DNA of 55,542 nt, taken from positions 1 through 55,542 of the forward strand of contig CAMWVQ010000009.1 in assembly GCA_947177635.1 (NCBI GenBank), read 5' to 3'. The notes under the pieces are model-generated. The model did no database searches. It was not told the DNA's origin and worked only from the letters and a program-made list of their open reading frames with translations. Below, piece after piece: positions 1 to 9,447 of the stretch (within the stretch, counting starts at the first letter, position 1; every line of letters begins with the position of its first letter). This DNA is from an uncultured Porphyromonadaceae bacterium. GTDB lineage: Bacteria > Bacteroidota > Bacteroidia > Bacteroidales > Muribaculaceae. Position numbers and translations under genes: made by a program.

Positions 1-95
1 AGTAAGTCAAGAGGATATTCCGACCTTAGTTCGTCGATGGCTTTTGCCCATTGAGCCGTCTGCGGGCTTCCTGTTCCTCGACTAAGGCCTTCACT
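1..95 (-). CDS. IS3-type transposase OrfB, N-terminal fragment (reached by -1 frameshift)
   Basis: After the A7 run at 95-101 the -1 frame is open to the window edge. It reads SEGLSRGTGSPQTAQW and then AKAIDELRSEYPLDLL. The second part resembles the start of IS150-type OrfB proteins (family knowledge), where a conserved basic/hydrophobic stretch precedes the DDE integrase domain. OrfA stops at 26-28 in the zero frame, so slippage at the A7 run would fuse OrfA to OrfB as in other IS3 elements. The catalytic domain is outside the window. Confidence 0.65.
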
Positions 96-541
96 TTTTT
101 TAGCAGCGCGTTCTCAGCTCTCAGGCGCAGGTTCTCTGCCTGAAGTTTCTCAAGTTCGGTCTGTGGTTCTCTTTTCTTTGGTCTTGCCATATCTTTGGGT
201 GGTCGTCCTCGTCGTTTGTTATTGAGTGAGATGCCTTGCCGCGCTGCTCTGACCCACTTCAGTATGGTGGAGCGGTTCAGATCATAACGGAGGCAAAGTT
301 CCTGCAAAGGTACGCTGTTGACCGTAAATTCTTCTACAATTTTTAATTTTTCTGCTGTGGTGTAATGATATGACCGTGTCCCTCGCAGACCATCCTCTCC
401 GTACTTCTGATAGCGAAGCATCCATTGCCGGACGGTATTCTTGTCTAAATCCAGGACTCTACATACGCTTTTTATCGGTTCCCCGGATATTATACGACTG
501 ATTACATTCAGTCTTTCTTCAAAATTGTGGCGTCTATACAT
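26..541 (-). CDS. IS3/IS150-type transposase OrfA (helix-turn-helix protein)
   Basis: Encodes a 171-residue DNA-binding protein, close to the length of IS150 InsJ. It carries two helix-turn-helix units: the first has the motif IKSVCRVLDLDKNTVRQWM, and the second lies around LQELCLRYDLNRSTILKWV. A basic GRPPK stretch follows, then a heptad-rich segment (LEKLQAENLRLRAENALLKK) that would dimerise OrfA and OrfAB. In IS3 elements OrfA binds the terminal repeats and controls transposition. I chose the ATG at 541; a TTG at 553 in the same frame lies inside the terminal palindrome. The run of seven A (minus strand, 95-101) near the end of the gene is the expected -1 slippage site. Confidence 0.85.
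   Translation of the reverse strand: MYRRHNFEERLNVISRIISGEPIKSVCRVLDLDKNTVRQWMLRYQKYGEDGLRGTRSYHYTTAEKLKIVEEFTVNSVPLQELCLRYDLNRSTILKWVRAARQGISLNNKRRGRPPKDMARPKKREPQTELEKLQAENLRLRAENALLKKVKALVEEQEARRRLNGQKPSTN
95..101 (-). other. Programmed -1 frameshift site (A7 slippery run)
   Basis: On the minus strand the sequence is CTA AAA AAA GTG in the OrfA frame. Seven consecutive A followed by G match the A6G/A7 slippery sequences of IS3 elements. The -1 frame beyond it encodes an OrfB-like start, which supports the assignment. Confidence 0.65.
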
Positions 542-543
542 AA

Positions 544-581
544 TGCACCCCAAAAGTTTTGTGTCTAACTTTTGGGGTGCA
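544..581. repeat. IS terminal repeat forming a perfect 15-bp palindrome
   Basis: TGCACCCCAAAAGTT (544-558) and its exact complement AACTTTTGGGGTGCA (567-581) are separated by eight bases. The outer arm is the terminal repeat. The inner inverted copy ends two bases before the OrfA start codon (539-541). In an RNA reading through from groEL this would fold into a stable hairpin directly upstream of the OrfA start. Confidence 0.8.
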
Positions 582-637
582 GTTCGCTGATTCGCGGGAC
601 TTTTATATTTTACGGGTTTATTCCGGAGGGATGGGAT

Positions 638-2320
<1,683 letters not shown>

Positions 2321-2327
2321 TCAGGAA

Positions 2328-2600
2328 TTATTCAAACACGCCGAGGACATCGGCCTGACGCATAATGAGGTATTTTTCGCCGTCAAGTTCGATTTCAGTG
2401 CCGGCATATTTGCCATACAGCACCTTGTCACCTTCCTTGAGAATCATTTCTTCATCTTTGGAGCCTTTGCCGGCGGCGATTACTGTGCCCTTGAGGGGTT
2501 TTTCCTTGGCGGAATCGGGGATGATGATGCCTGAGAGGGTGGTTTCTTCGGCCGGGGTGGGCTGAATCAGCACGCGGTCGGCCAGCGGTTTGAGTTTCAT
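2328..2600 (-). CDS. groS: Co-chaperonin GroES (10 kDa)
   Basis: Encodes 90 residues, typical for GroES. The heptameric lid caps GroEL and is recognised here by the N-terminal KPLADRVLIQP strand, the mobile loop around EETTLSGIIIPD (roughly residues 17-28) that contacts GroEL, and the GDKVLYGKYAGTEIE region. It is the first gene of the groES-groEL operon. No CIRCE element is present upstream. A cluster of TGCCA pentamers at 2702-2769 may be the regulatory region. Confidence 0.98.
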   Translation of the reverse strand: MKLKPLADRVLIQPTPAEETTLSGIIIPDSAKEKPLKGTVIAAGKGSKDEEMILKEGDKVLYGKYAGTEIELDGEKYLIMRQADVLGVFE

Positions 2601-2701
2601 GATTGAATTATTGTTGTTTTAGATTTTTATTGTCTTGGGTAAGGGAAGAGTGTCACTTCTGACGAGCTCTGCTCCCCGATTTATGATATATGCGAAAACT
2701 G

Positions 2702-2769
2702 TGCCAAACTTGAGGATACTGCCATATAGGTCGGTCAGGACTGCCATATGCCATCCTGCAAATCTGCCA
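2702..2769 (-). promoter_or_regulatory. Candidate groES-groEL control region: five TGCCA pentamers
   Basis: Five TGCCA pentamers occur on the plus strand (2702, 2720, 2742, 2749 and 2765 as first bases), which read TGGCA towards groES. Two lie within a repeated decamer ACTGCCATAT (2718-2727 and 2740-2749) spaced 22 bp, two helical turns. CAAACTTG at 2704-2711 (CAAGTTTG towards groES) is one base from the TAnnTTTG box and could be the promoter, which would put the repeats at about -20 to -70. No CIRCE-type sequence was found. The regulatory role is inference. Apart from this and the hairpin at 2812-2857, the 290-bp gap shows nothing else. Confidence 0.35.
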
Positions 2770-2811
2770 ATTTAACATTTCTGTCAGTCTTAATGTTCAT
2801 TATTCAACGGC

Positions 2812-2857
2812 AATCCCCTGACATTTTCCCTCGGGTGGGGACTTATGTCAGGGGATT
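2812..2857 (-). terminator. Hairpin terminator downstream of the DPP5-like gene
   Basis: AATCCCCTGACAT (2812-2824) pairs with ATGTCAGGGGATT (2845-2857), a perfect 13-bp stem with a 20-base loop, about 40 bp beyond the peptidase stop codon. No U-run follows on the minus strand, so it may act as an mRNA end-stabilising hairpin instead. Confidence 0.55.
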
Positions 2858-2893
2858 CCTTGATACATTAATATGTCAATATGTCATTGTGGC

Positions 2894-5005
2894 TTATGCC
2901 TCGGGCTGAGCCTCTTCGGCGGCGGTGGGTTTCAGCCAGCGGTCGAGCCAGCGGAAGAAGACGCGCTGCCACATGATGGCGTTCTGGGGCTTCAGAATCC
3001 AGTGGTTCTCATCGGGGAAGATGAGCATCTCGGCGGGAACACCGCGCAGACGGGCGGCGTTGAAGGCCATTTCTCCCTGTGAGGAGAGGATGCGGAAGTC
3101 ATATTCTCCGTGGGTTACGAGGATGGGGGTGTCCCAGTTGTCGACAAACTTGTGGGGGGAGTTGGCGAAGGTGCGCTGGGCTACGGGGTTGTTCTTGTCC
3201 CAGAAGGCGCCGCCCATATCCCAGTTGGCAAACCACATCTCTTCGGTTTCGAGATACTGGGCTTCCATGTTGAAGATGCCTGCATGGGCGATGAATGCCG
3301 CGAAGCGGCCCTGGTGGATTCCGGCGAGCATATATACTGAGAATCCGCCGTAGCTTGCGCCGACTGCGCCGATATGCGCGCCGTCAACATAAGGCTGCTG
3401 CTTCATATAGTCGACCGCCGAGAGGTAGTCCTGCATGTTCTGGCCGGGATAGTCGCCTGAAATCTGGGCGTTCCATTCGGTGCCGAAGCCGGGGAGACCG
3501 CGACGGTTGGGGGCAATCACGATATACCCCTTCGAGGCCATCAGCATAAGGTTCCAGCGGTAGCTCCAGAACTGGCTGACTGCCTGCTGGGGGCCGCCCT
3601 GGCAATAAAGGATGGCGGGATATTTCTTGGTCTTGTCGAACTTGGGAGGATAAATCACCCATGTTGTCATCTCCTTGCCGTCGGTGGTGGGTACCATCAC
3701 CTTCTCCATCTTGGGAGCCTCAATCTGGCTGAGGATGTCTTTGTTGACCTCGGTAATCGGGGTGGCCACGTTGTCGGTCACCGAGAAAATCTCGTTGGGG
3801 TAGAGGTATGAATGACGCATCGTGATGAGGGTCTTGCCGTCAACGGGAGCGAGGGCGGCGTAGTCGCAGATGTCCTGCATGCCGGTCACGAAGTCTACCT
3901 TGTGGCTTTCCACATCTATGGAGAAGATGGGGGTGACACCCTGGTATGCTGCGATGAAATAGAGCTTCTTGCCGTCGGGATACCAGGCAATCTGGTCGGC
4001 GGTGTAATCCCAGTCGGCAGTGAGGTCGGTCTTCTCGCCGGTTGCCATATCCATCACGAAGATACGGTTCTTGTCGCTCTCGTAACCGTCGTGTTCCATG
4101 GAAAGCCAGGCGAGCTTGGTGCCGTCGGGGGAGAACGCCGGGTTTGTGTCGTAACCCATCATACCTTCAGTCAGGTTGCGGGTCTCGCCGGATTCCAGAT
4201 TGTAGCAGTAGAGGTCGGAATTTGTGGAGAGGGCATACTCCATACCCTCCTTCTTGCGGCTCACGTAAACCAGCTCGCGGGAATCGGGCGACCAGGCGAA
4301 CGACTCGACTCCGCCGAAGGGCTTCATGGGAGACTCGAAACGCTCACCCTCCATGATATCCTTGATGTTGGTCAGGCGGTAGTTGTCGAAATCGGCGATG
4401 AAGGGGTGGGGGATTTCGGTGACCCACTCATCCCAATGCTTGTACATCATATCGTCGATCAGGCGTCCGGTGGCTTTTGTCAGGTCGGGATAAACATCCT
4501 GGGCTGTGCGGTTGTATTTCACCGTCGACACAATCACCACCTTCTTGCCGTCGGGTGAGACCTTGAAGCCTCCGACGCCATTCTCAAGCCGGCTTACGAC
4601 ATGACGGTTGGTGCCGTCGGCGTTCATCACCCAGAGCTGGGGCTTGCCGTCGTGGGCGGCCACGAAGGCTATCTTGCGGCCGTTGTCGATCCACACGGCT
4701 TCGGCCTCGGACATCGCGGTCTTTGTCAGACGCTTGACATCGGAGCCGTCGAGGTTCATGGTGTATAACTCGTTGTTGCTCTTGTTCAGCTCTACGCTTT
4801 CATAACTAACGCCGTAGAGGACTTTCTTTCCGTCCGGCGACACCTGAGGGTTTGACACACGCCCCAGAGCCTCCAGGGCATCGATGTCGAAGATGCCGGT
4901 GGCCGACGCGAAGTCGGGCTTCTCAATCATTTCTTCCTGTTGTCCGCAGCTTGTGGCGATGGCCATCAGCGAGGCGGCGGCGACGGGCAGAAGGGATTTG
5001 TTCAT
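2894..5005 (-). CDS. S9 family dipeptidyl-peptidase, DPP5-like lipoprotein
   Basis: Encodes 703 residues: a lipoprotein-type signal peptide (MNKSLLPVAAASLMAIATSC, lipobox Cys20), a beta-propeller of WD40/PD40-like repeats (SPDGKK motifs, about residues 35-400), and a C-terminal alpha/beta hydrolase domain. The catalytic triad is readable: Ser551 in GASYGGFS, Asp636 in GEYDFR and His668 in DENHW. All three are offset by +9 from the Ser542/Asp627/His659 triad I recall for Porphyromonas gingivalis DPP5, which strongly suggests that family. DPP5 releases dipeptides with Ala or hydrophobic residues at the second position and works in periplasmic peptide utilisation. Transcribed from its own promoter, divergent from valS. 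The exact subfamily is likely but not proven. Confidence 0.92.
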   Translation of the reverse strand: MNKSLLPVAAASLMAIATSCGQQEEMIEKPDFASATGIFDIDALEALGRVSNPQVSPDGKKVLYGVSYESVELNKSNNELYTMNLDGSDVKRLTKTAMSEAEAVWIDNGRKIAFVAAHDGKPQLWVMNADGTNRHVVSRLENGVGGFKVSPDGKKVVIVSTVKYNRTAQDVYPDLTKATGRLIDDMMYKHWDEWVTEIPHPFIADFDNYRLTNIKDIMEGERFESPMKPFGGVESFAWSPDSRELVYVSRKKEGMEYALSTNSDLYCYNLESGETRNLTEGMMGYDTNPAFSPDGTKLAWLSMEHDGYESDKNRIFVMDMATGEKTDLTADWDYTADQIAWYPDGKKLYFIAAYQGVTPIFSIDVESHKVDFVTGMQDICDYAALAPVDGKTLITMRHSYLYPNEIFSVTDNVATPITEVNKDILSQIEAPKMEKVMVPTTDGKEMTTWVIYPPKFDKTKKYPAILYCQGGPQQAVSQFWSYRWNLMLMASKGYIVIAPNRRGLPGFGTEWNAQISGDYPGQNMQDYLSAVDYMKQQPYVDGAHIGAVGASYGGFSVYMLAGIHQGRFAAFIAHAGIFNMEAQYLETEEMWFANWDMGGAFWDKNNPVAQRTFANSPHKFVDNWDTPILVTHGEYDFRILSSQGEMAFNAARLRGVPAEMLIFPDENHWILKPQNAIMWQRVFFRWLDRWLKPTAAEEAQPEA

Positions 5006-5035
5006 GGTGATATGCAGTTAAAATTTGGTGACTGG

Positions 5036-5065
5036 AATCAACCCCGGAGCAGGCCGGGGTGATTC
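5036..5065 (-). promoter_or_regulatory. 5'-end mRNA hairpin of the DPP5-like gene
   Basis: ACCCCGG (5041-5047) pairs with CCGGGGT (5054-5060) around a six-base loop. The stem extends through AATCA/TGATT on the flanks with one bulged A. With the promoter box at 5073-5080 the hairpin would start within a few bases of the mRNA 5' end. No U-run follows, so a 5' stabiliser or leader structure is more likely than an attenuator. Confidence 0.45.
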
Positions 5066-5072
5066 TTCACGG

Positions 5073-5080
5073 CAAAGTTA
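5073..5080 (-). promoter_or_regulatory. TAnnTTTG promoter box for the DPP5-like gene
   Basis: The plus strand reads CAAAGTTA, that is TAACTTTG towards the peptidase gene, matching the Bacteroidetes -7 consensus. It leaves a leader of about 65 nt. Confidence 0.65.
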
Positions 5081-5102
5081 ACGAAATTTCGGTGATTTTT
5101 TG

Positions 5103-5110
5103 TAATTTTG
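5103..5110 (+). promoter_or_regulatory. TAnnTTTG promoter box for valS
   Basis: TAATTTTG lies only 8 bp before the first plausible valS ATG (5119) and 17 bp before the second (5128), so the transcript would be nearly leaderless. It is 22 bp from the divergent peptidase promoter box. Confidence 0.7.
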
Positions 5111-5118
5111 CGGGCAAA

Positions 5119-7854
5119 ATGAACTTTATGAAAGAATTAGCATCCAAATACAACCCCGCAGAGGTTGAAGACAAGTGGTATGCCTACTGGATGGAGCATA
5201 AGCTGTTCAGCTCCAAGCCTGACGCAAGGGAACCCTACACAATTGTCATCCCTCCGCCAAATGTCACCGGCGTGCTCCATATGGGGCATATGCTCAATGA
5301 GACCATCCAGGACATCCTCATCCGCCGTGCGCGCATGCAGGGGAAGAATGCCTGCTGGGTGCCCGGCACCGACCACGCCTCGATCGCGACAGAGACCAAG
5401 GTCATCGCCAAGCTCGCCGCCCAGGGCATCAAGAAGACCGACCTCACCCGTGAGGAGTTCCTTGAGCACGCCTGGGACTGGACCCGTCATCACGGGGGAA
5501 TCATCCTGCAGCAGCTCCGCAAGCTCGGTGCTTCATGTGACTGGGACCGCACAGCCTTCACAATGGACCCCATCCGTTCGGAGGCAGTCACCAAGGTTTT
5601 CTGTGACCTCTATGAGAAAGGGCTCATCTACCGTGGACTCCGCATGGTCAACTGGGATCCTGTCAACCGCACCGCCATCTCTGACGACGAGGTGTATTTC
5701 GTGCAGGAGCAGTCGAAACTCTACTACCTCCGCTATTACCTTGCGGAAGGGGAGACCTCTGATGCCGTAAGCCAGGAAGGTGGCAATGTCGTACACGTTG
5801 ACAAAGATGGCCGCAAGTATGCCGTGGTCGCTACTACCCGCCCCGAGACCATCATGGGAGACACCGCCATGTGTATCAATCCCAAAGACCCCAAGAACGA
5901 ATGGCTCAAGGGTAAAAAGGTTGTCGTGCCTCTGGTCGGCCGCGTGATACCGGTAATCGAAGACCGCTATGTGGAGGTTGATTTCGGTACAGGATGCCTG
6001 AAGGTCACCCCGGCCCATGACAAGAACGACTATATGCTCGGCAAGACCCACAACCTCCCCTCAATCGACATCTTCAACGAGGATGCGACCCTCTCCGAGG
6101 AGGCAGGACTTTATGTCGGTATGGACCGTTTCGAAGTCCGTGAGAAGATTGCCGAAGACCTCGAGAAAGCGGGCCTGATGGAGAAGGTTGAGGATTATGT
6201 CAACAATGTGGGCTTCTCGGAGCGTACGAAGGTGGCCATCGAGCCGCGTCTGTCACTCCAGTGGTTCGTGAATATGAAGCACTTCGCCGACATCTCCCTC
6301 TCGCCGGTTATGGATGACATCATCAAGTTCGTCCCTGAGAAATACAAGTCGACATACCGCGTATGGCTTGAGAATATCCAGGACTGGTGTATCAGCCGCC
6401 AGCTCTGGTGGGGCCACCGTATCCCGGCTTACTATTATGCCGATCCCGCGAACCCCGGCAAGGAGACTTTCGTTGTCGCCGAGTCGCTTGACAAGGCTCT
6501 GGAGAAAGTTCACGCAATCACCGGCTGTAAGGACATCTGCGCCTCAGACCTCATCCAGGACGCCGACGCCCTCGATACCTGGTTCTCCTCCTGGCTCTGG
6601 CCCATCACCCTCTTCGACGGCATCAACAACCCCGGCAACGAGGAGATAAGTTACTATTATCCGACCGCCACGCTGGTCACCGGCCCGGACATCATCTTCT
6701 TCTGGGTGGCCCGTATGATTATGGCCGGATATGAATATACCGGCAAGGAGCCGTTCAAGAATGTCTACTTCACAGGCATTGTCCGCGACAGCCTCGGGCG
6801 CAAGATGAGCAAGTCGCTCGGCAACTCACCCGACCCGCTGGAACTCATCGCCAACTTCGGTGCCGACGGTGTGCGTCTCGGTCTGATGCTCTCCGCCCCC
6901 GCCGGAAACGACATCCTCTTTGACGAGAAACTTTGCGAGACAGGACGAAACTTCTCCAACAAGCTGTGGAACGTGTTCAGGCTCATTGCCGGATGGCGTC
7001 CGGAGTCTGCCGAGACAGCCTCTGCCACAGAAATCACGGTGGCAGACAAGGCCGCAATCGACTGGTTCGCGTCTCGCCTGTCGGCAGCCGTGGCCGAAGT
7101 CAACGACCTTATGGAGAAATTCCGCATCTCGGAGGCGGCCAACCTCCTCTACCGTCTCATCCGCGACGACTTCTCTTCATCTTACCTCGAAATGGTGAAG
7201 CCGTCATTCGGAACCCCGGTGAACAGTGAGGTATATGCCCGCACCGTTGGTTTCTTCGATTCCCTCCTGCGCCTGCTCCATCCGTTTATGCCTTTCATCA
7301 CCGAGGAGATATGGCAGAACCTTGAAGAGCGTCGTCACGGAGAGTCCCTGATGGTTCAGATGATGCCCGAGGTAGCCGAGTCTGACGAGTCGTTGCTCAA
7401 AGAGATGGATTTCGCCCTTGAACTGCTGACTGCAATCCGCGGTGTCCGTGCGTCGAAGAACCTTCCTCAGCGTGACCAGCTCCAGCTTCTTGTCATCAAC
7501 CGCCGCTCCGGACTTTCGGCCGGTGTCGAGGCACTTGTGATGAAGCTCGCCAACCTCTCTGAGATTGTTGCGGATGCCGCAAAGCCTGAAGGTCCGGCCG
7601 CCGGGTTAATCGTCGACACAACCGAGTTTGCCATCCCCCTTGCCGCCAACATCGATGTCGAGGCCGAGCGCGCCAAGGTGGAGAAGGAAATCGCATACCA
7701 CAGCGACTTCCTCCGCAAAATCGAGGCCAAGCTCGCCAATGAGCGTTTCGTCTCGAAGGCTCCCGCAGCTGTGATTGAGGCCGAACGGCGCAAACAGGCC
7801 GACACCATCGCCCGTCTGGATGCACTCCGCGCATCTCTGGCGTCGCTTGGATGA
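5119..7854 (+). CDS. valS: Valyl-tRNA synthetase
   Basis: Encodes 911 residues from ATG 5119. Charges tRNA-Val with valine in the cytoplasm. Class I landmarks: the HIGH-type motif HMGH at residues 54-57 (in [13 protein letters not shown]), the CP1 editing domain with [14 protein letters not shown] near residues 235-250, the catalytic loop [11 protein letters not shown] near residue 570, the anticodon-binding helical domain, and a C-terminal coiled-coil arm ([19 protein letters not shown]). An in-frame start at 5059 exists, but it lies upstream of the promoter box at 5103-5110 and would not be transcribed from it; ATG 5119 or 5128 is therefore preferred. It stands alone and ends in a strong bidirectional terminator. 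Confidence 0.98.
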   Translation: MNFMKELASKYNPAEVEDKWYAYWMEHKLFSSKPDAREPYTIVIPPPNVTGVLHMGHMLNETIQDILIRRARMQGKNACWVPGTDHASIATETKVIAKLAAQGIKKTDLTREEFLEHAWDWTRHHGGIILQQLRKLGASCDWDRTAFTMDPIRSEAVTKVFCDLYEKGLIYRGLRMVNWDPVNRTAISDDEVYFVQEQSKLYYLRYYLAEGETSDAVSQEGGNVVHVDKDGRKYAVVATTRPETIMGDTAMCINPKDPKNEWLKGKKVVVPLVGRVIPVIEDRYVEVDFGTGCLKVTPAHDKNDYMLGKTHNLPSIDIFNEDATLSEEAGLYVGMDRFEVREKIAEDLEKAGLMEKVEDYVNNVGFSERTKVAIEPRLSLQWFVNMKHFADISLSPVMDDIIKFVPEKYKSTYRVWLENIQDWCISRQLWWGHRIPAYYYADPANPGKETFVVAESLDKALEKVHAITGCKDICASDLIQDADALDTWFSSWLWPITLFDGINNPGNEEISYYYPTATLVTGPDIIFFWVARMIMAGYEYTGKEPFKNVYFTGIVRDSLGRKMSKSLGNSPDPLELIANFGADGVRLGLMLSAPAGNDILFDEKLCETGRNFSNKLWNVFRLIAGWRPESAETASATEITVADKAAIDWFASRLSAAVAEVNDLMEKFRISEAANLLYRLIRDDFSSSYLEMVKPSFGTPVNSEVYARTVGFFDSLLRLLHPFMPFITEEIWQNLEERRHGESLMVQMMPEVAESDESLLKEMDFALELLTAIRGVRASKNLPQRDQLQLLVINRRSGLSAGVEALVMKLANLSEIVADAAKPEGPAAGLIVDTTEFAIPLAANIDVEAERAKVEKEIAYHSDFLRKIEAKLANERFVSKAPAAVIEAERRKQADTIARLDALRASLASLG

Positions 7855-7867
7855 GACTGACAGTCTG

Positions 7868-7920
7868 AAAAAAATAAATTCCCCGGCTCGGAAGTCCCGA
7901 GCCGGGGAATTTATTTTTTT
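7868..7920. terminator. Bidirectional terminator between valS and the OmpA-like gene
   Basis: CCCCGGCTCGG (7881-7891) pairs with CCGAGCCGGGG (7897-7907), flanked by A-rich sequence on the left and ATTTATTTTTTT on the right. The A/T flanks pair as well, giving a U-run on each strand. It serves two convergent genes. Confidence 0.92.
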
Positions 7921-7932
7921 CAGGATGCTATA

Positions 7933-8628
7933 TTACTTGAGGGTACCGTTCTCAGCCTGCTGTATCATCTGCTGGTTTGCGGTGATGTAGATTTCCACAC
8001 GACGGTTCTGGGCACGTCCGGCTGCGGTGTCGTTGGAGGCCACGTAGTCGGCCATGGGGATACCCTGGTAGGTCAGACGGGTGGGGGAGATGCCGCTGTC
8101 TACGAGGAAGCGGTCTACCGCCAGGGCACGACCGTCAGCCACACGGGTGTTTACCTCAAGTGAGCCGGTATTGTCGGTGAAGCCGAAAATCTGCACGTTG
8201 GTCTCGGCGTTCTGCTTGAGCGAAGCGGCGAACTGGGCGAGTTCGGTCTGCGCGCTTGCGCTGAGGGTTGTGCCGTTGGTGGGGAAGAGGATTCCGCCGG
8301 GGAATGTCACCTTGATGGCTGCGAGACCGTTCTGGTCGTCGACGCGCTCAACCTGGGCGTTCTGGAGCTGCTCTTCGAGCTGCTTGGCCTGTTTGTCCAT
8401 ACGGTTGCCGATAAGGGCTCCTGCTCCGGCACCAACGGCTGAGCCGATCGCAGCACCGATACCTGCGCCTTTGCCGCCGCCGATGAGGGCTCCGAGGCCT
8501 GCGCCGAGCGCGCCGCCGCCACCGCCGCCGATGAGGGCGCCCTTGCCGGTATTGGTCATTGAATTACATCCGGTAAGCAGCATCCCTGCCGCAACGATAC
8601 CGAGGCATAAAGTCTTTAACGCTTTCAT
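7933..8628 (-). CDS. OmpA-family lipoprotein with glycine-zipper domain
   Basis: Encodes 231 residues. The signal peptide ends in the lipobox LLTGC (Cys21). Residues about 27-75 form a glycine-zipper segment (repeats of GGG, GAGLG, GKGAGIGAAIG) predicted to insert in or lie along a membrane. A short helical linker follows (KQAKQLEEQLQNA). Residues about 110-225 form an OmpA C-terminal domain that binds peptidoglycan, with FGFTDNTGS and the GRAQNRRVEIYI motif carrying the conserved Asp and Arg. Likely role: anchoring the outer membrane to the cell wall. Similar to YiaD/Pal-like proteins. Promoter box at 8759-8766 gives a leader of about 130 nt. Confidence 0.9.
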   Translation of the reverse strand: MKALKTLCLGIVAAGMLLTGCNSMTNTGKGALIGGGGGGALGAGLGALIGGGKGAGIGAAIGSAVGAGAGALIGNRMDKQAKQLEEQLQNAQVERVDDQNGLAAIKVTFPGGILFPTNGTTLSASAQTELAQFAASLKQNAETNVQIFGFTDNTGSLEVNTRVADGRALAVDRFLVDSGISPTRLTYQGIPMADYVASNDTAAGRAQNRRVEIYITANQQMIQQAENGTLK

Positions 8629-8758
8629 ACTTAGATAAATATTTAGTTGATGTTAGTCCTGGAAAAATAGCCGTAGCATATTTTTGCGCTACGCGTTGAC
8701 AATATGTTTTCGTTACTATTGGAAACAATCAAACCTCGTCGATTGTCGGGAATCGGTG

Positions 8759-8766
8759 CAAAGTTA
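8759..8766 (-). promoter_or_regulatory. TAnnTTTG promoter box for the OmpA-like gene
   Basis: CAAAGTTA on the plus strand (TAACTTTG towards the gene). The leader between it and the start codon contains a small inverted repeat, CGTAGC/GCTACG around 8680-8701, of unknown role. Confidence 0.6.
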
Positions 8767-8829
8767 ACGAAATTTATATAAAATTCATCATTCATTTTTA
8801 TAAAATTTGGAAAAGCAGGCAGAGTTGAC

Positions 8830-8837
8830 TAACTTTG
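8830..8837 (+). promoter_or_regulatory. TAnnTTTG promoter box for the DUF5606 gene
   Basis: TAACTTTG lies 41 bp before the start codon at 8879, divergent from the OmpA-like promoter. Together the two boxes account for the 250-bp gap. Confidence 0.7.
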
Positions 8838-8878
8838 CACCCGAATTGTTATATACATAACAAACAAGATTAACCACC

Positions 8879-9331
8879 ATGCTTAAGAAAATTCTTTCGA
8901 TTTCCGGTAAGCCCGGACTCTACCGCCTTGTCAGCCAGGGCCGCAATATGCTCATCGTCGAGAACATCGCCACCGGACGCCGTCAGCCCGCCTATGCTTC
9001 CGACAAGGTTGTTTCCCTGGGTGATATCGCTATCTACACCACCGAGTCAGACACCCCCCTTGCAGATGTCCTTGAGAAGGTAAAGGAGGCGACCGGCGGA
9101 AAAGAGGTCGATGTGAAGGCTCTTGGCGACGACGCCAAGGTGCGTGAATATTTCAAGACAATCCTCCCTGACTATGATGAGGATCGCGTCTACACCACCG
9201 ACATCCGCAAGCTTTTCTCATGGTACAATCAGCTTGTGGCCGCCGGAGTGACAGAATTCAAGGAGAATGAGATTGCCGAGGATGAAGCCGCAGAGGCTGC
9301 CGAGGCAGCAGACGAGGCCGCCAAAGCCTGA
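8879..9331 (+). CDS. DUF5606 domain protein with acidic Ala/Glu tail
   Basis: Encodes 150 residues. The N-terminal half (MLKKILSISGKPGLYRLVSQGRN, then NMLIVENIATGRR and a region ending IAIYTTESDTPL) matches DUF5606, a small Bacteroidetes family of unknown function. A helical segment with LPDYDEDRVYTTDIRKLFSWYNQLV follows. The last 25 residues are almost only Ala, Glu and Asp, probably disordered. No signal peptide or membrane segment, so cytoplasmic. Monocistronic between its own promoter and a strong terminator. The family assignment is from memory of the motif; function is unknown. Confidence 0.85.
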   Translation: MLKKILSISGKPGLYRLVSQGRNMLIVENIATGRRQPAYASDKVVSLGDIAIYTTESDTPLADVLEKVKEATGGKEVDVKALGDDAKVREYFKTILPDYDEDRVYTTDIRKLFSWYNQLVAAGVTEFKENEIAEDEAAEAAEAADEAAKA

Positions 9332-9381
9332 GATTCGTTCTCCTGAGCCGGAGATTCGGCATAATCACGATAACACATAAA

Positions 9382-9431
9382 CGGGCAATGGAGTCAAGCC
9401 GGCTGAAAAGCCGACGGGACTCCATTGCCCG
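9382..9431. terminator. Bidirectional terminator between DUF5606 and TolC-like genes
   Basis: CGGGCAATGGAGTC (9382-9395) pairs with GACTCCATTGCCCG (9418-9431). An inner GCCGGCT/AGCCGAC pairing occupies the loop. A T-rich stretch follows on the plus strand, and the hairpin lies between convergent genes. Confidence 0.85.
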
Positions 9432-9447
9432 GATTTGTTTTGTGAGG

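Larger units (their letters stand above)
1..581 (-). mobile_element. IS3 family (IS150-like) insertion sequence, partial
   Basis: The element's orfA end lies in the window and the rest runs off the left edge. Its outer end is taken as position 581, where a terminal repeat begins on the minus strand with TGCACCCCAAAAGTT. The protein content (helix-turn-helix OrfA with a C-terminal leucine-zipper-like segment, then OrfB in the -1 frame) is that of the IS150 branch of IS3. It sits about 55 bp beyond the groEL stop codon in the same orientation as groEL. The other end and any target duplication are outside the window, so whether the element is complete cannot be judged. Confidence 0.85.

Noticed and set aside
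2601-2893. CIRCE element (inverted TTAGCACTC repeat) before groES
   Set aside because: No such sequence in the gap; only the TGCCA cluster and the hairpin at 2812-2857 were found.
3812-4558. 248-codon plus-strand frame antisense to the peptidase gene
   Set aside because: Composition follows the reverse complement of the WD40-like repeats; no signal, domain or start context.
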